Source: Lantana camara
Lineage: Eukaryota; Streptophyta; Magnoliopsida; Lamiales; Verbenaceae
Assembly (NCBI GenBank): GCA_037501455.1
Contig: CM074865.1
Coordinates: 8,009,001-8,073,000, forward strand
Direction of reading: 5' to 3'
DNA: 64,000 nucleotides
Shown here: one piece after another, positions 23,030 to 32,601 of the stretch
Layout: each line of letters begins with the position of its first letter
Numbering within the stretch: the first letter of the stretch is position 1
The notes under the pieces: generated by a model
The model's input: the letters and a program-made list of their open reading frames with translations, nothing else
The model's database searches: none
What the model was told of the DNA's origin: nothing
Position numbers and translations under genes: made by a program

Positions 23030-23070
23030 GGGGTGGGGGGGGGGGGGGGGGCGTGACCCCCACCCCAAAA
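23030..23070. repeat. Guanine run with adjacent complementary cytosine block
   Basis: GGGGT is followed by 17 consecutive G, then GCGTGACCCCCACCCCAAAA. The G and C blocks can pair as a hairpin, and the G-run could form a quadruplex. The run length is liable to slippage and sequencing error. Confidence 0.7.
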
Positions 23071-23809
23071 TTTATTATTATTATTTTTTAATTTTGTATA
23101 TATATAATTTGAAGAATTTATATGTTTATTCTCAAATTCAATTTCGTCTCTTAATTTTAGATGTTTTAATTTTTGTTTCCCCTTATGTTAAATTCTGCTC
23201 GTTTCTATATACATTGTTTTATATATTATGATCGGATATTTATTTTTGTTATGTAGTAATATTTTTAAAAAAATAGTATCTAATTTTAACGTGTCGTGTC
23301 AAATATTTTTCATGCGAAAATTTTTAAAAACAAAAATTATCTTATCATATTCATATATGTGCATAAAAAATATTTATATTTGGTCTCGAATTTGGGCAAC
23401 ATCGTGTTAGTCTGTTAGATTAAGTTAAATACTTAAATTACGTATTGGGGAACGGAAAACCAATAAAATGTACGGAAACAAACAGTTTATTGGCGAGTCA
23501 AATGTGGTCGCCATGTGAAAATGTATGGGGTTTGTGAATTAAGAAATCTAATTATTGCATTAAACGCGTATCATTATTGTACTAATACTGTAATTAGTGC
23601 CACTAACACAATTGACATCACGCATGACATTATTTCGCAAATGCACAGTACAATATTAAAATTAAAAAGAGTATTTAATTAGCTAAAGATCTGTCAACTA
23701 TTCTCACCTGTTCGAGGAAGGGGCAAGACCAACAGGCAACAACCTTTTAAAAACAAAAAGTATTGTGTTGTTCCAAACTAAATTAACTTGATCACTTTAA
23801 TTTACGAGA

Positions 23810-23950
23810 TCTTCTAAAATTATCATTTTATTATATTATATCGTATTAAATATTCACATTAGATATTTTTTACATAAATTTTTTTTTTAAAAAAGAAAAT
23901 TATGTCGTCGTATCCGTATCGTATTATGTTCGAATTTGTATATCATAAAT
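23810..23950. mobile_element. Diverged copy of the 16987 element
   Basis: It has the family order TATCATTTTATTATATTATA, TATTAAATATTCACATTAGA, GTCGTCGTATCCGTATCGTA, as in the 17383 and 50041 copies. Termini are eroded. Confidence 0.45.
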
Positions 23951-24220
23951 TATATCCGTATTAATTAGTAATTATTGTTTCATTTATTTATATGAAATTA
24001 GTGTAAATTATAGAAAAAAATATAACAAATATATTATTCTTGTTCTATAATCTGTTAGGTTATGTTATGTTAAATCTAGAGTGTCAACACGAATTGATAC
24101 AAGTGGTTTTTTTAAGGGAATGACCCAAATTCAAATTTTACTTTGAGATATGTGTTAAATAAATATAAAAAAGAAAGTTAAATCTAGAGTAGACTACAAA
24201 ATTTTTAACTTTTGAAATGT

Positions 24221-24422
24221 TGCCATATCGGCCCTATGTTGCGGGGAAAACATGTTATAAAATTAAGTTAGGAATCGGAAAATGTAACAGGGTGGAGAGA
24301 CAAACATAAAATCGGTCATGTTGTCATATCAGCCCCATGTTGTGGGGGAAACATATTATAAAATTAAGTTAGGAATCGGAACATGTAACGGGGTGGAGAG
24401 ACAAATATAAAATCAGACTTAC
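24221..24422. repeat. 101-bp direct duplication
   Basis: TGCCATATCGGCCCTATGTT at 24221 and TGTCATATCAGCCCCATGTT at 24322 start two copies of the same block (AAATTAAGTTAGGAATCGGA, GGGTGGAGAGACAAA). The second copy ends near CTTACTCTGATACC. Origin unknown. Confidence 0.75.
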
Positions 24423-24694
24423 TCTGATACCATAATAAATAATGTGTTTGATCTAATTTATTTCTAAAAGCTAACTGTTGATGAGAGGGTTGACAAAATA
24501 TTATATCTCCAACTTCATATTTTTTATTATTCGATGTGGGATGTTATTGTGCGTGAAACACTTTATCCGATATTTTATAATCTAACATTTTTAGTATGCT
24601 AAAATTATTTAAAATTTTGTGTTATTATATCTATAGTGTATTGTATTTGTATTATTATATTTGTATTATAGTATTGTATTTTCTTTTTTTATCT

Positions 24695-24840
24695 CTCAGA
24701 GTTTCCCTCAATCAATTGAGTAAGAGACTAATCTCACGAGGTACTGAAGACGTTTATTGTGGGGACCTCTCCCAATATAGTTTTTTACATCCACAAAGTT
24801 AAAATTCGAGATATTACTTAAGTGAACTCAAATCTCCGTT
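24695..24840. repeat. Copy of the 16690 dispersed repeat
   Basis: It shares the CAATTGAGTAAGAGACTAAT, CACGAGGTACTGAAGACG, TAGTTTTTTACATCCACAAA and TTAAGTGAACTCAAA blocks with 16690-16930, with one inner unit instead of three. Confidence 0.5.
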
Positions 24841-25076
24841 AGTATTATAATATTATGTTGTATATTTGTATTATCGTGTTACAATTTCGTGTATATGCCA
24901 TGCATTAGAAGGTCCGAGTACACGTTATGGACACAATTTTGAATTAAACTAATGAAATGACGTGCGAAATTGTGTCGTTAAACTGGGGAAATGCCGACAT
25001 GCGTAGTAGATCCCGAGGATTTGAAAGGTAAATTTGACTGAAACAATTTAAAGTTTAAACAGTTGACAATCTGCTA

Positions 25077-26434
25077 GAGAGATTTTCTAAAATAATATTT
25101 TTTTTAATCGAATTTAATAAAATAGTATCGTTGTGAAAAAATTTAAAATTTTACCACAAGTCGCGGGAGATATCCGTGACTTCGATTATTTTAATATTAC
25201 TTATGTCGGAATCGCGGATATCATCCACGACTTCAATTATTTATATTATTTAATTGAAGTTGTGGAGATCATCCACGACTCCACAATTTTTTTAATCATT
25301 TTAATTCGAGTCGTGCAATTTCTTTTTTATTTTTTATTTTCCTTTTCTATATTAAATGTACGTTTCGTTTTTTAATTTTTTTTTTTTTTTTTACATTATT
25401 TCTTTCGATTGAATTTCGGAGGTTCAAACGGGTTTAGAAAAATATAAGGCTTGTTCCATTGGCTCCGAATCGTCGATTCGAGTCCAACGTTGGTGACGGA
25501 ATTCGAATCCGAATCCCCGAGCTCGAGATACGGCACCCGGAACCAAAGGTGCTCCAAATGCTCTTTAGTCCCATTTTCGTCCCGTTCAAACAAAATAAAT
25601 CCGAAACCTTATCAAACGACCCCGAAAACAAGCGTCGAGCATACGAGCATAATCATAACTCACATAATTCACGCATACCAAATTTTCACAAAAATCGGAA
25701 TTGAATTCGAATAAGAACGGCACACATTTCATAGAATGAAATGTTCCTATGATTATGAAATGCGTGCCGTTCTTATTCGAATTCAATTCCGATTTTTGTG
25801 AAAATTTGGTATGCGTGAATTATGTGAGTTATGATTATGCTCGTATGCTCGACGCTCTTTTTCGGGGTCGTTTGATAAGGTTTCGGATTTATTTTGTTTG
25901 AACGGGACGAAAATGGGACTAAAGAGCACTTAGAGCACTTTTGATTCCGGGCGCCGTATCTCGAGCTCGGGGATTCGGATTCGAATTCCGTCACCAACGT
26001 TGGACTCGAATCGACGATTCGGAGCCAATGGAACAAGCCTTATATTTTTCTAAACCCGTTTGAACATCCAAAATTCAATCGAAACAAATAATGTAAAAAA
26101 GAAAAAATAAATAAAAAACGCAATATATTAAATATAGATAGAAAAGAAAAAAAAAAAAAAAAAAAACAAAACAAATTGCAGTCGTGGTTCTCAACCACGA
26201 CTCCAACTAAAATGATTAAAAAAATTGTGGAGTCGTGGATGATCTCCACGACTTCAATTAAATAATATAAATAATTGAAGTCGTGGATGATATCCGCGAC
26301 TCCGATATAAATAATATTAAAATAATCGGAGTCGCGGATATCTCCCGCGACTTGTGGCAAAATTTTAAACCTTTTCATAACGGTGTTACTTTATTAAATC
26401 CGATTAAAAAAAATATTATTTTGAAAAATCTCTC
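25077..26434. mobile_element. Foldback Mutator-like element (1358 bp, about 650-bp arms)
   Basis: The ends GAGAGATTTT and AAAATCTCTC are exact inverted complements, flanked by a perfect 10-bp duplication CAATCTGCTA (25067-25076 and 26435-26444). The arms pair almost throughout, with the centre near 25735-25750. Within each arm, several copies of a short near-palindrome (for example GTCGTGGATGATATCCGCGA at 26281) are spaced about 35-45 bp apart. 9-11 bp duplications are typical of Mutator elements. The matching reading frames on both strands (such as 25451-25714 and 25773-26036) only reflect the palindrome. No transposase is present. Confidence 0.85.
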
Positions 26435-26444
26435 CAATCTGCTA

Positions 26445-27045
26445 AGATATTTGCAACTAAGTGTAATTAATAAACACTTGAGGGACCACGTACAGTTGTG
26501 ATATTTATTATCAAAATTCAAACCCCCATAATATCAAATTTCATAAATTTCTTGAAAAAGAGCTCCCTCACGTAATTAAGCAAACTTTTGAATAAATAAG
26601 ATGGGCGTAAATTAATACATAAGAAAAAGACAAAATAATACTTTTGGGTCATATTAATTAATTAGCGTAATAATAATGCAATTATTTATTAATAAAATTA
26701 TTTTGGGGATAATCTTAATATAGAGCCAATTTAAAAAATAATATTTATTTCAAAAAACTTTTATAAAGTAATACTACTTTTCTATACTTTAAGAAAGTAG
26801 TATAAATTGCCATAACCAATGGCAACTTTGAATAGTAAAATTGCCAGTCCCAATGGCGACTTTCAAAAATCAATAGACTTTGAGTTTTTCTAGATTGATA
26901 AATTACAACAGTTGGTACAATAGTTTCTAGAAATTATATTTCTAACCCAAAACAATTTTATAAAAAGGTCTATATATTTCTAAAAATATCAAATAAACCT
27001 CCAAAAAATTTTGCAATAAACAAAATATATTTAAAATAAATTGTA
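26445..27045. other. AT-rich left flank and left end of the endogenous pararetrovirus
   Basis: 26445-26700 shows nothing. From about 26704 (GGGGATAATC) the sequence has short hairpins (TTGCCATAACCAATGGCAAC at 26807, TTGCCAGTCCCAATGGCGAC near 26842) and, inverted, resembles 48640-48860 on the other side of the pararetrovirus. It is taken as the outer non-coding end of the viral segment; the precise border is not resolved. Confidence 0.5.
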
Positions 27046-27315
27046 ATGGACAAAACGTCAACACACCCCCTGTTTAGATGGTATCAGAGCCTAGAAGACG
27101 ATGTCTTTTGGGATAAAAAATATAAAATGTTGATAAAAATAATTATAGATACAATGTATAAATTATTTGAAATTGGAATTACTATATGGTTTCAAATTCT
27201 AGATGAAGATAAAAGATTAAATGATATAGAAGAAAAATTAAATTATCTAGATATCGATGGATATTATACAGATATATCCTATGATGATACAGATTGGCAA
27301 TATCCTTCTCCTTAA
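27046..27315 (+). CDS. Pararetrovirus small ORF 1 (89 aa), contains the primer site
   Basis: ATG at 27046, TAA at 27313. The primer-binding site (27079-27091) lies inside the frame and is translated as RWYQSL. The C-terminal third is acidic and rich in Asp and Tyr. No known domain. The next ORF starts 2 nt after the stop, suggesting coupled translation. In soymoviruses a small ORF also spans the primer site, so this placement has precedent. Confidence 0.6.
   Translation: MDKTSTHPLFRWYQSLEDDVFWDKKYKMLIKIIIDTMYKLFEIGITIWFQILDEDKRLNDIEEKLNYLDIDGYYTDISYDDTDWQYPSP
27079..27091 (+). promoter_or_regulatory. Primer-binding site for reverse transcription (tRNA-Met type)
   Basis: TGGTATCAGAGCC is complementary to the 3' end of plant initiator tRNA-Met, the primer used by Caulimoviridae to start minus-strand DNA. 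Confidence 0.8.
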
Positions 27316-27316
27316 T

Positions 27317-27484
27317 ATGCGAATTTTAAATAAACGAGAGTTAGCTAATTTATATAATTTTTATGATGATATGCTAAAATATTTTCTAAAAATGAATAAA
27401 TTAAATCCTTCCAATTACTATAAAAAGAAGATAAGGAAGTTTAGAATAAAAAGAAATTATTATTCAAATCTTCTTTCTATATGA
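27317..27484 (+). CDS. Pararetrovirus small ORF 2 (55 aa)
   Basis: ATG 2 nt after the ORF 1 stop; TGA at 27482-27484 overlaps the next ATG as ATGA. Lys/Tyr/Asn-rich with a basic second half. No recognised domain. Tight spacing on both sides supports it as part of the viral gene row. Confidence 0.45.
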   Translation: MRILNKRELANLYNFYDDMLKYFLKMNKLNPSNYYKKKIRKFRIKRNYYSNLLSI

Positions 27485-27699
27485 ATCGTTATTGGAAAGA
27501 TTGGATTAACAATATAAATAAAATTTTGGAATTAGACACTAAAATAGATAAATTAAGAGATGAAATAAAAACTTCAGAGGATAAAGAACTTTGTAATAAA
27601 AATAAAAATGATATAAAGAAGCTAAAAAATCTATTAAAAAAGGAAAAGAATAAGGCTTTATTAAATAGAATAAAAGCTGGAAAAATATGGAAACGATAG
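27481..27699 (+). CDS. Pararetrovirus small ORF 3 (72 aa), helical and basic
   Basis: It starts in an ATGA overlap with ORF 2 and overlaps ORF 4 by 13 nt. It is rich in Lys, Glu, Leu and Ile with heptad-like spacing from about residue 15, so probably a coiled coil. Function unknown; it is too short to compare safely with the caulimovirus aphid-transmission protein. Confidence 0.5.
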   Translation: MNRYWKDWINNINKILELDTKIDKLRDEIKTSEDKELCNKNKNDIKKLKNLLKKEKNKALLNRIKAGKIWKR

Positions 27700-28103
27700 A
27701 CATAAACCTTCAATCTATAATAGAATCTGTTAATAGAATCAAAGAAGAAATGTTAAATCTTCAAGATTCTATAAGAGAATTAAAGAATGAAGTTCAATTA
27801 AATAGAATTAATATGAAGCAGCTTGAAATAGCTATTAAAGAAAAAGAAAAAAGATCAAAGGCTGAAAAATTAAAAGATATAGAAAAGGAAATAAAAACTC
27901 CTTTTAAAGTAATAAATTTAGAAAAAGCTAAACCATATGAAAAAGGCTCTTTTGATGATTATATGCTAAATACCATAGTGCCAAAAATGCTAAAGGAACA
28001 AGAAGAGAGTTCTAAAAGAGATTTAGAAAAACTTAAGGCTAAAGGAACTATTATAGAAAATGAAAATAAACAAGAAGAAAATCAAAATCAAACACAAACA
28101 TGA
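27687..28103 (+). CDS. Pararetrovirus ORF 4 (138 aa), coiled-coil, virion-associated-protein-like position
   Basis: The first 75 residues form a clear heptad pattern (INLQSIIESVNRIKEEMLNL onward), followed by a charged Lys/Glu-rich tail. It ends in an ATGA overlap with the coat ORF. Size, coiled coil and place directly before the coat protein match the virion-associated protein (ORF III product) of caulimoviruses, which binds capsids and is needed for vector transmission and movement. That assignment is an inference from position and form, not from a sequence match. Confidence 0.55.
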   Translation: METIDINLQSIIESVNRIKEEMLNLQDSIRELKNEVQLNRINMKQLEIAIKEKEKRSKAEKLKDIEKEIKTPFKVINLEKAKPYEKGSFDDYMLNTIVPKMLKEQEESSKRDLEKLKAKGTIIENENKQEENQNQTQT

Positions 28104-29419
28104 ATGAAATAAATGATTTAATAGAAGACTTTGAAAAAATAAATTTGGATGATATAGTAGAGTATGAAATAAGAATGAATAACGCCGGTTCTTCGGGAAC
28201 TAAAAGAGAAGATGGATCAACATTAGAAGATCCAGATGAATCTATGGGATCCAACGAACCAAAAAGTTATCCAACATATTTTAATACAAAGAAAAATAAG
28301 AATCAAGATAAAAGAAATAAAGGATATAATGCTAAATATCAACTAAATGATGATTATTCAGAACCTATAAATGTAAATGGAAGCAAATTAAATTTGAATA
28401 ATAAGAGAGATAAAAGAAAAGCTCTAGCCAAATGGATAAATGATATGATTGCATATTTCCTAAATCAGGATGAAATATATGCTACAGCAACTAGAAGAAC
28501 AGAATATATAATATCTACATTTGATGGAATTATAACTAGTTGGTGGAAAGGAATTTCCTCTGACGTACAAGGAATAATGAGAACCGAAACCGAAACAGGT
28601 TTTGATCAAGATATTAGAACTGGAGTAGAGCGAATGGCCTACTATATAGCTGATGAATTTTTAGGAGAACCTTGGATAAATAATGCTGAAAAAGAATATT
28701 TAAAAGAAAAAGAAGAAGCTAGAAATGATCTTATAAATCTTTCAATATGCTCTATGAAATTCCTAAGAAATTATATAGAAGAATTTTGTGACTATTATTA
28801 TAAACAATATTGGAGTGGAGAGTCACAAGACATATATCTTAAAATGTTCTATTCGAAACTCCCAAATCCATGGAATATACATATGAATAAAGTTTGGGAA
28901 AAAGAAAAGGAAAATGTAAGTAATAATTTAGGTGGAAAAATAAGAGTTTTAATAGATGAATTAAAAAGACTATGCTATGAACAAGATTTATACAAAAAAT
29001 CTAGAAAAATTTCTGGACTTTATTGTTCAAAATTAGAGATGCCTACCCAATGGGGTTGTATAGATAAAAATAGAAATAAACCGTATAGAAAGAGAAAATT
29101 CAAAAGAAACAAATACAAAAAATATAAGAAGTTTGATAGAAAAAATATAAAACCAAAAAGAAGGTTTTTCAAAAGAAGGGAAAAAATTAATAAAAAATCT
29201 ACAAAATGCAGATGCTGGAATTGTGGCGAAGAAGGTCATAAATCACCAGAATGCCCTAAACCTAAAAAGGTAAGAACGATAGAAGCTGAATTTATAGAAA
29301 TTATAGACGAACTTGAAGAAGTTTCAGACATAGAAAATCATATAGGAAAAGAAATATATGTTGAAATAAGTGAAGAAAGTTCTTCAGAAAATTCTGAGTT
29401 TGAATCTGAATCTGATTAA
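28100..29419 (+). CDS. Pararetrovirus coat protein (439 aa)
   Basis: An acidic N-terminus (first 60 residues) precedes a central helical capsid-like region (about 110-310) with conserved-looking WKG and YYKQYWSGES segments. A very basic Lys/Arg stretch follows (about 325-365), then a single zinc knuckle, CWNCGEEGHKSPEC (CX2CX4HX4C, about 372-386), then an acidic tail. This acidic-core-basic-CCHC-acidic plan is that of Caulimoviridae coat proteins, which encapsidate the DNA genome; the zinc knuckle binds pregenomic RNA. The start overlaps the previous stop (ATGA) and the stop abuts the next ATG. The frame is intact. Confidence 0.85.
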   Translation: MNEINDLIEDFEKINLDDIVEYEIRMNNAGSSGTKREDGSTLEDPDESMGSNEPKSYPTYFNTKKNKNQDKRNKGYNAKYQLNDDYSEPINVNGSKLNLNNKRDKRKALAKWINDMIAYFLNQDEIYATATRRTEYIISTFDGIITSWWKGISSDVQGIMRTETETGFDQDIRTGVERMAYYIADEFLGEPWINNAEKEYLKEKEEARNDLINLSICSMKFLRNYIEEFCDYYYKQYWSGESQDIYLKMFYSKLPNPWNIHMNKVWEKEKENVSNNLGGKIRVLIDELKRLCYEQDLYKKSRKISGLYCSKLEMPTQWGCIDKNRNKPYRKRKFKRNKYKKYKKFDRKNIKPKRRFFKRREKINKKSTKCRCWNCGEEGHKSPECPKPKKVRTIEAEFIEIIDELEEVSDIENHIGKEIYVEISEESSSENSEFESESD

Positions 29420-30742
29420 ATGGATTCTGAAATACAAAATTATAAGGAAGAAGAAATAATAGAAGATGAGAGTACAGCAGGATATGCAAAACGAATAACA
29501 TTTAGTCAAGAAACACTTGACAAAATAAAGAACTTAAAGTTAAGTGCAGCAAATCCAACAAATAATATATTCTCTGGATTAGCAAATCTAGTAAAGAGAA
29601 ATAAGATAAATATCTATGACTATCATGAGGTAGAAAAGGCTATAAGTATAGAGAATACCTCTGGAAATGTCAAGATAAGTCTTATAACAAGAGGAATAGC
29701 TAATAATGCTATAAATAAAGTGAAAAAATCTCTTAAACCAAAGATACAATATATATATTTGGGGAGAGTACAATTTCTAGTTAAATCTCTATTCAGAGAA
29801 TGCATCGATAGTCCATTAGTGCTATCTTTACATGACCAAAGATTTAGAGATGCTAAAACTAGTCATTTGGGAACAATAGAGGGAAACTTGTTTTATAAAC
29901 AATTTCTTTTTGATGTTTTTCCAAAATATAGTATCAATTTGCAAGATGAAAATATAGATGAAGTCTTAAACTTACACTATAAGTTTCTAAAAGATATAGG
30001 TTTAAAGGATGGTAGCAAGGCTTTCACTATTTACTATAGAGCACTCTATGTATTAAGCAATAGCAATTATGGTAAAACTTATCAAGATGAACCATACTTA
30101 AGAATAGATGAAGAGTGTAAAGATATAGCTACAGCAAAGTTGCCTCTTTTGGAAGAAATAAAAGAAATAAAACCATATCAAATAGAAATTAATAATAAAC
30201 CAGAAATGGAAAAGAGATTATTACCCTCTAAACTTAGTTTCCAAGGAAACAGGTTATTAGGAGGTAGTTCTAAATATTCTCTTACTGGAGAAAGTTCTGG
30301 AATAAAAATAGAAAGAAAGTTAACTGTTAACAAATCTCTAAGATATACAAATTCAATGATTATAGAAGGAGAATATTTTAACGGAACTGATAGAATATTT
30401 GGACCTAAAATATTGATAGACACAGGAGCTAGTGTTAATCGCTTTGCTCAAGTAAAAAATAAAGGACTAATAGGAATGATTACTAGCCTACCAATCCAAT
30501 ATACAACCTTAGATGGATTTAAGGCAACATGTAATCAAGAGTTATATGTCCCAATTACTATACAAGGAATGAAATTGAAAGTTAAATGTTGTATAGATCC
30601 ATACATGAATGGAGAATTCTTTGATATAATTCTAGGAAATGAATTTCTCAATAACTGTGAATATTACAAAATAGAAAAGCATGGAGTTACACTCCAAATA
30701 CAAGAAAATGAAATATTTTGTTCAAAATATGAAAGGGATTAA
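29420..30742 (+). CDS. Pararetrovirus movement protein with C-terminal retropepsin-like domain (440 aa)
   Basis: ATG follows the coat stop without a gap. Residues about 110-260 have the 30K-superfamily core, with LGRVQFLVKS, a central Asp in LSLHDQRFRD, then GTIEGNLFYKQFLFDVFPKY and a YQDEPYLRID block. 30K proteins open plasmodesmata for cell-to-cell spread. Residues about 320-430 form an aspartic-protease-like fold, with LIDTGAS near 331, a mid-domain strand pattern and DIILGNEFL near 405. The polymerase ORF, overlapping by up to 62 nt, begins with its own DTG domain, so this element has two. Whether the movement-linked copy is active is unknown. No frame damage. Confidence 0.85.
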   Translation: MDSEIQNYKEEEIIEDESTAGYAKRITFSQETLDKIKNLKLSAANPTNNIFSGLANLVKRNKINIYDYHEVEKAISIENTSGNVKISLITRGIANNAINKVKKSLKPKIQYIYLGRVQFLVKSLFRECIDSPLVLSLHDQRFRDAKTSHLGTIEGNLFYKQFLFDVFPKYSINLQDENIDEVLNLHYKFLKDIGLKDGSKAFTIYYRALYVLSNSNYGKTYQDEPYLRIDEECKDIATAKLPLLEEIKEIKPYQIEINNKPEMEKRLLPSKLSFQGNRLLGGSSKYSLTGESSGIKIERKLTVNKSLRYTNSMIIEGEYFNGTDRIFGPKILIDTGASVNRFAQVKNKGLIGMITSLPIQYTTLDGFKATCNQELYVPITIQGMKLKVKCCIDPYMNGEFFDIILGNEFLNNCEYYKIEKHGVTLQIQENEIFCSKYERD

Positions 30743-32600
30743 TTTTCCTTTAAGTGTTTTTATACAATTAACACTTTTAAAAGAAAATATAACAACATGT
30801 GCTTTGATAGATACGGGATCAGAAATAACAATATTTAAAACATTCTTAATTAAAGAATGGAAAACAGATAGCAATATAAGAATTAAAGGAATAACTGGAC
30901 AATCTCAAGCTATTAATAAAGTAGCTAAAGATGTAGAAATAATACTTGGTAGTAAGATAATTCTTATTAAACAAGTATATGAATACAATTCTTTAGAAGC
31001 TGATATATTATTAGGAAATGATTTCCTTGAACAATTTCAATTCTATACACAAAACGTATATATGGTAACATTAAAAACATCTTGCGGACATCTTCTTAAA
31101 ATACCGAGAGTCAATAAACCATTCAGAGTTCAGCCAGCTGAGCGTGGTGGACGACAGGTATTTGAGAAAATCCCAATACAGATAAATACCATTTCTATAA
31201 AAAAGATAAACTTAGATGTTATTAAAAAGAAAATAGAAGAAAACTATAACAATAATCCATTAGCTTTTTGGAAAGAAAGCCATCCCAAAGCTAAAATAGA
31301 ATTAACTGAAAATGTAATTATAAAAGAAAAACCTTTGTTATACACTATTGAAGAAAGACAAGAATTTAAAAAACAAATAGAAGAATTAATGAATAAAAAA
31401 CTCATTCGAAAAAGCTTCAGTCATTTCTCTAGTCCTGTTTTTATGGTTATGAATGAAGCAGAAAAGAAAAGGAATAAAGCTAGAATGGTGATAAATTTTA
31501 AAAGGTTAAATTATTTTACTAAAACTGATAGTTATCCTTTACCAAATAAAGATGTTATTATAAACCTGGTCAAAAACAAGTCTTTCTATTCTAAATTTGA
31601 TTGCACTTCAGGTTTTTGGCAAATAAAAATGGAAGAGGATAGTATTCAATACACTGCATTCAGTGCTCCTCAAGGACATTACGAATGGCTTGTAATGCCT
31701 TTTGGGCTAAAAAATGCACCTTCGATATACCAAAGGAAAATGGATAATATCTTTTCAAATTACCATAAATTTATGATAGTATATATAGATGATATCTTAA
31801 TTTCTTCAGATACAGAAGAAGATCATAGAAAACATCTTTTACTATTTGCAAAAATTTGTAAAGAAAATGGAATTGCTCTCTCTGAGAGAAAAGCCATAAT
31901 AGAGAAAAAGGAAATAGAATTTTTAGGGTTAAAATTGAGTGCTGCAGGAATAAAATTGCAACCTCATATTTCTCGAAAGATCTTAGAGTTTCCAGATAAA
32001 CTAGATAATAGAAATCAAATAGAAAGATTTCTTGGATGCTTAAACTATGCTGAAGGATTTATTCCAGAATTAGCAAAGAAAAAGCACGAGATACAAAAAT
32101 TGCTTAGGAAAAATAATACAAAAGGATGGAATGCTAAACATACAGATATAGTGGTAGGTCTTAAAGAGGAATGCAAAACTTTACCAGAATTAAGATTACC
32201 AGAAGATAAAGACAATCTTATTGTCCAAACTGATGCTTCAGACCTATATTGGTCTGCAATATTGAAAACAGATCTAAATGAAATCTGTAGATATACCAGT
32301 GGAACTTTCAGTCAAGCGGAAGTAAACTATACAACACATGAGAAAGAACTACTTGGTATAATAAGAGGAATAGAAAAGTTTTCACTTTTTCTTTTACAAA
32401 AACCTTTTGAAGTTCATACAGATAATACTCAAATTCAGAGTTTAATTCAAAATAAACTTCCAAATAAACCTCAATATAGGAGACTTCATCGTTGGCAAGT
32501 TTTCTTGTCACACTATAATTTTAAGATAAAACATATTAGAGGAATGGATAATTTCTTAGCAGATTTCCTTTCTCGAAATGTTGAATTCGGACTTGATTAA
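30681..32600 (+). CDS. Pararetrovirus protease-reverse transcriptase-RNase H polyprotein (up to 639 aa)
   Basis: The ORF opens at 30681, inside the movement gene; in-frame ATGs at 30708 and 30732 are likelier starts because they lie near the upstream stop. Protease: CALIDTGSE near residue 40 and ADILLGNDFL near 112. RT: SSPVFMVMNEA, ARMVINFKRLN, SKFDCTSGFWQIKM, MPFGLKNAPSIYQR and the catalytic YIDDILIS near residue 367. RNase H: VQTDASD near 515, YTTHEKELL, HTDNTQIQSL and IKHIRGMDNFLADFLSR at the C-terminus. It copies pregenomic RNA to DNA and cuts the polyprotein. No integrase follows, as in Caulimoviridae. No stops or shifts were seen. Confidence 0.92.
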   Translation: MELHSKYKKMKYFVQNMKGINFPLSVFIQLTLLKENITTCALIDTGSEITIFKTFLIKEWKTDSNIRIKGITGQSQAINKVAKDVEIILGSKIILIKQVYEYNSLEADILLGNDFLEQFQFYTQNVYMVTLKTSCGHLLKIPRVNKPFRVQPAERGGRQVFEKIPIQINTISIKKINLDVIKKKIEENYNNNPLAFWKESHPKAKIELTENVIIKEKPLLYTIEERQEFKKQIEELMNKKLIRKSFSHFSSPVFMVMNEAEKKRNKARMVINFKRLNYFTKTDSYPLPNKDVIINLVKNKSFYSKFDCTSGFWQIKMEEDSIQYTAFSAPQGHYEWLVMPFGLKNAPSIYQRKMDNIFSNYHKFMIVYIDDILISSDTEEDHRKHLLLFAKICKENGIALSERKAIIEKKEIEFLGLKLSAAGIKLQPHISRKILEFPDKLDNRNQIERFLGCLNYAEGFIPELAKKKHEIQKLLRKNNTKGWNAKHTDIVVGLKEECKTLPELRLPEDKDNLIVQTDASDLYWSAILKTDLNEICRYTSGTFSQAEVNYTTHEKELLGIIRGIEKFSLFLLQKPFEVHTDNTQIQSLIQNKLPNKPQYRRLHRWQVFLSHYNFKIKHIRGMDNFLADFLSRNVEFGLD

Positions 32601-32601
32601 A

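Larger units (their letters stand above)
19975..25076. other. AT-rich intergenic region
   Basis: No gene is recognised. It holds two foldback elements (20240-20580, 20945-21205), an (AT)n run near 22695-22715, a G-run (23030-23070), a diverged small inverted-repeat element (23810-23950), a 101-bp direct duplication (24221-24422) and a dispersed repeat (24695-24840). 21210-22690 and 23080-23800 show only AT-rich sequence. Confidence 0.65.

Noticed and set aside
25451..26036. Paired 87-codon frames on opposite strands
   Set aside because: They are the two arms of the foldback element read in opposite directions, so they are not independent genes.
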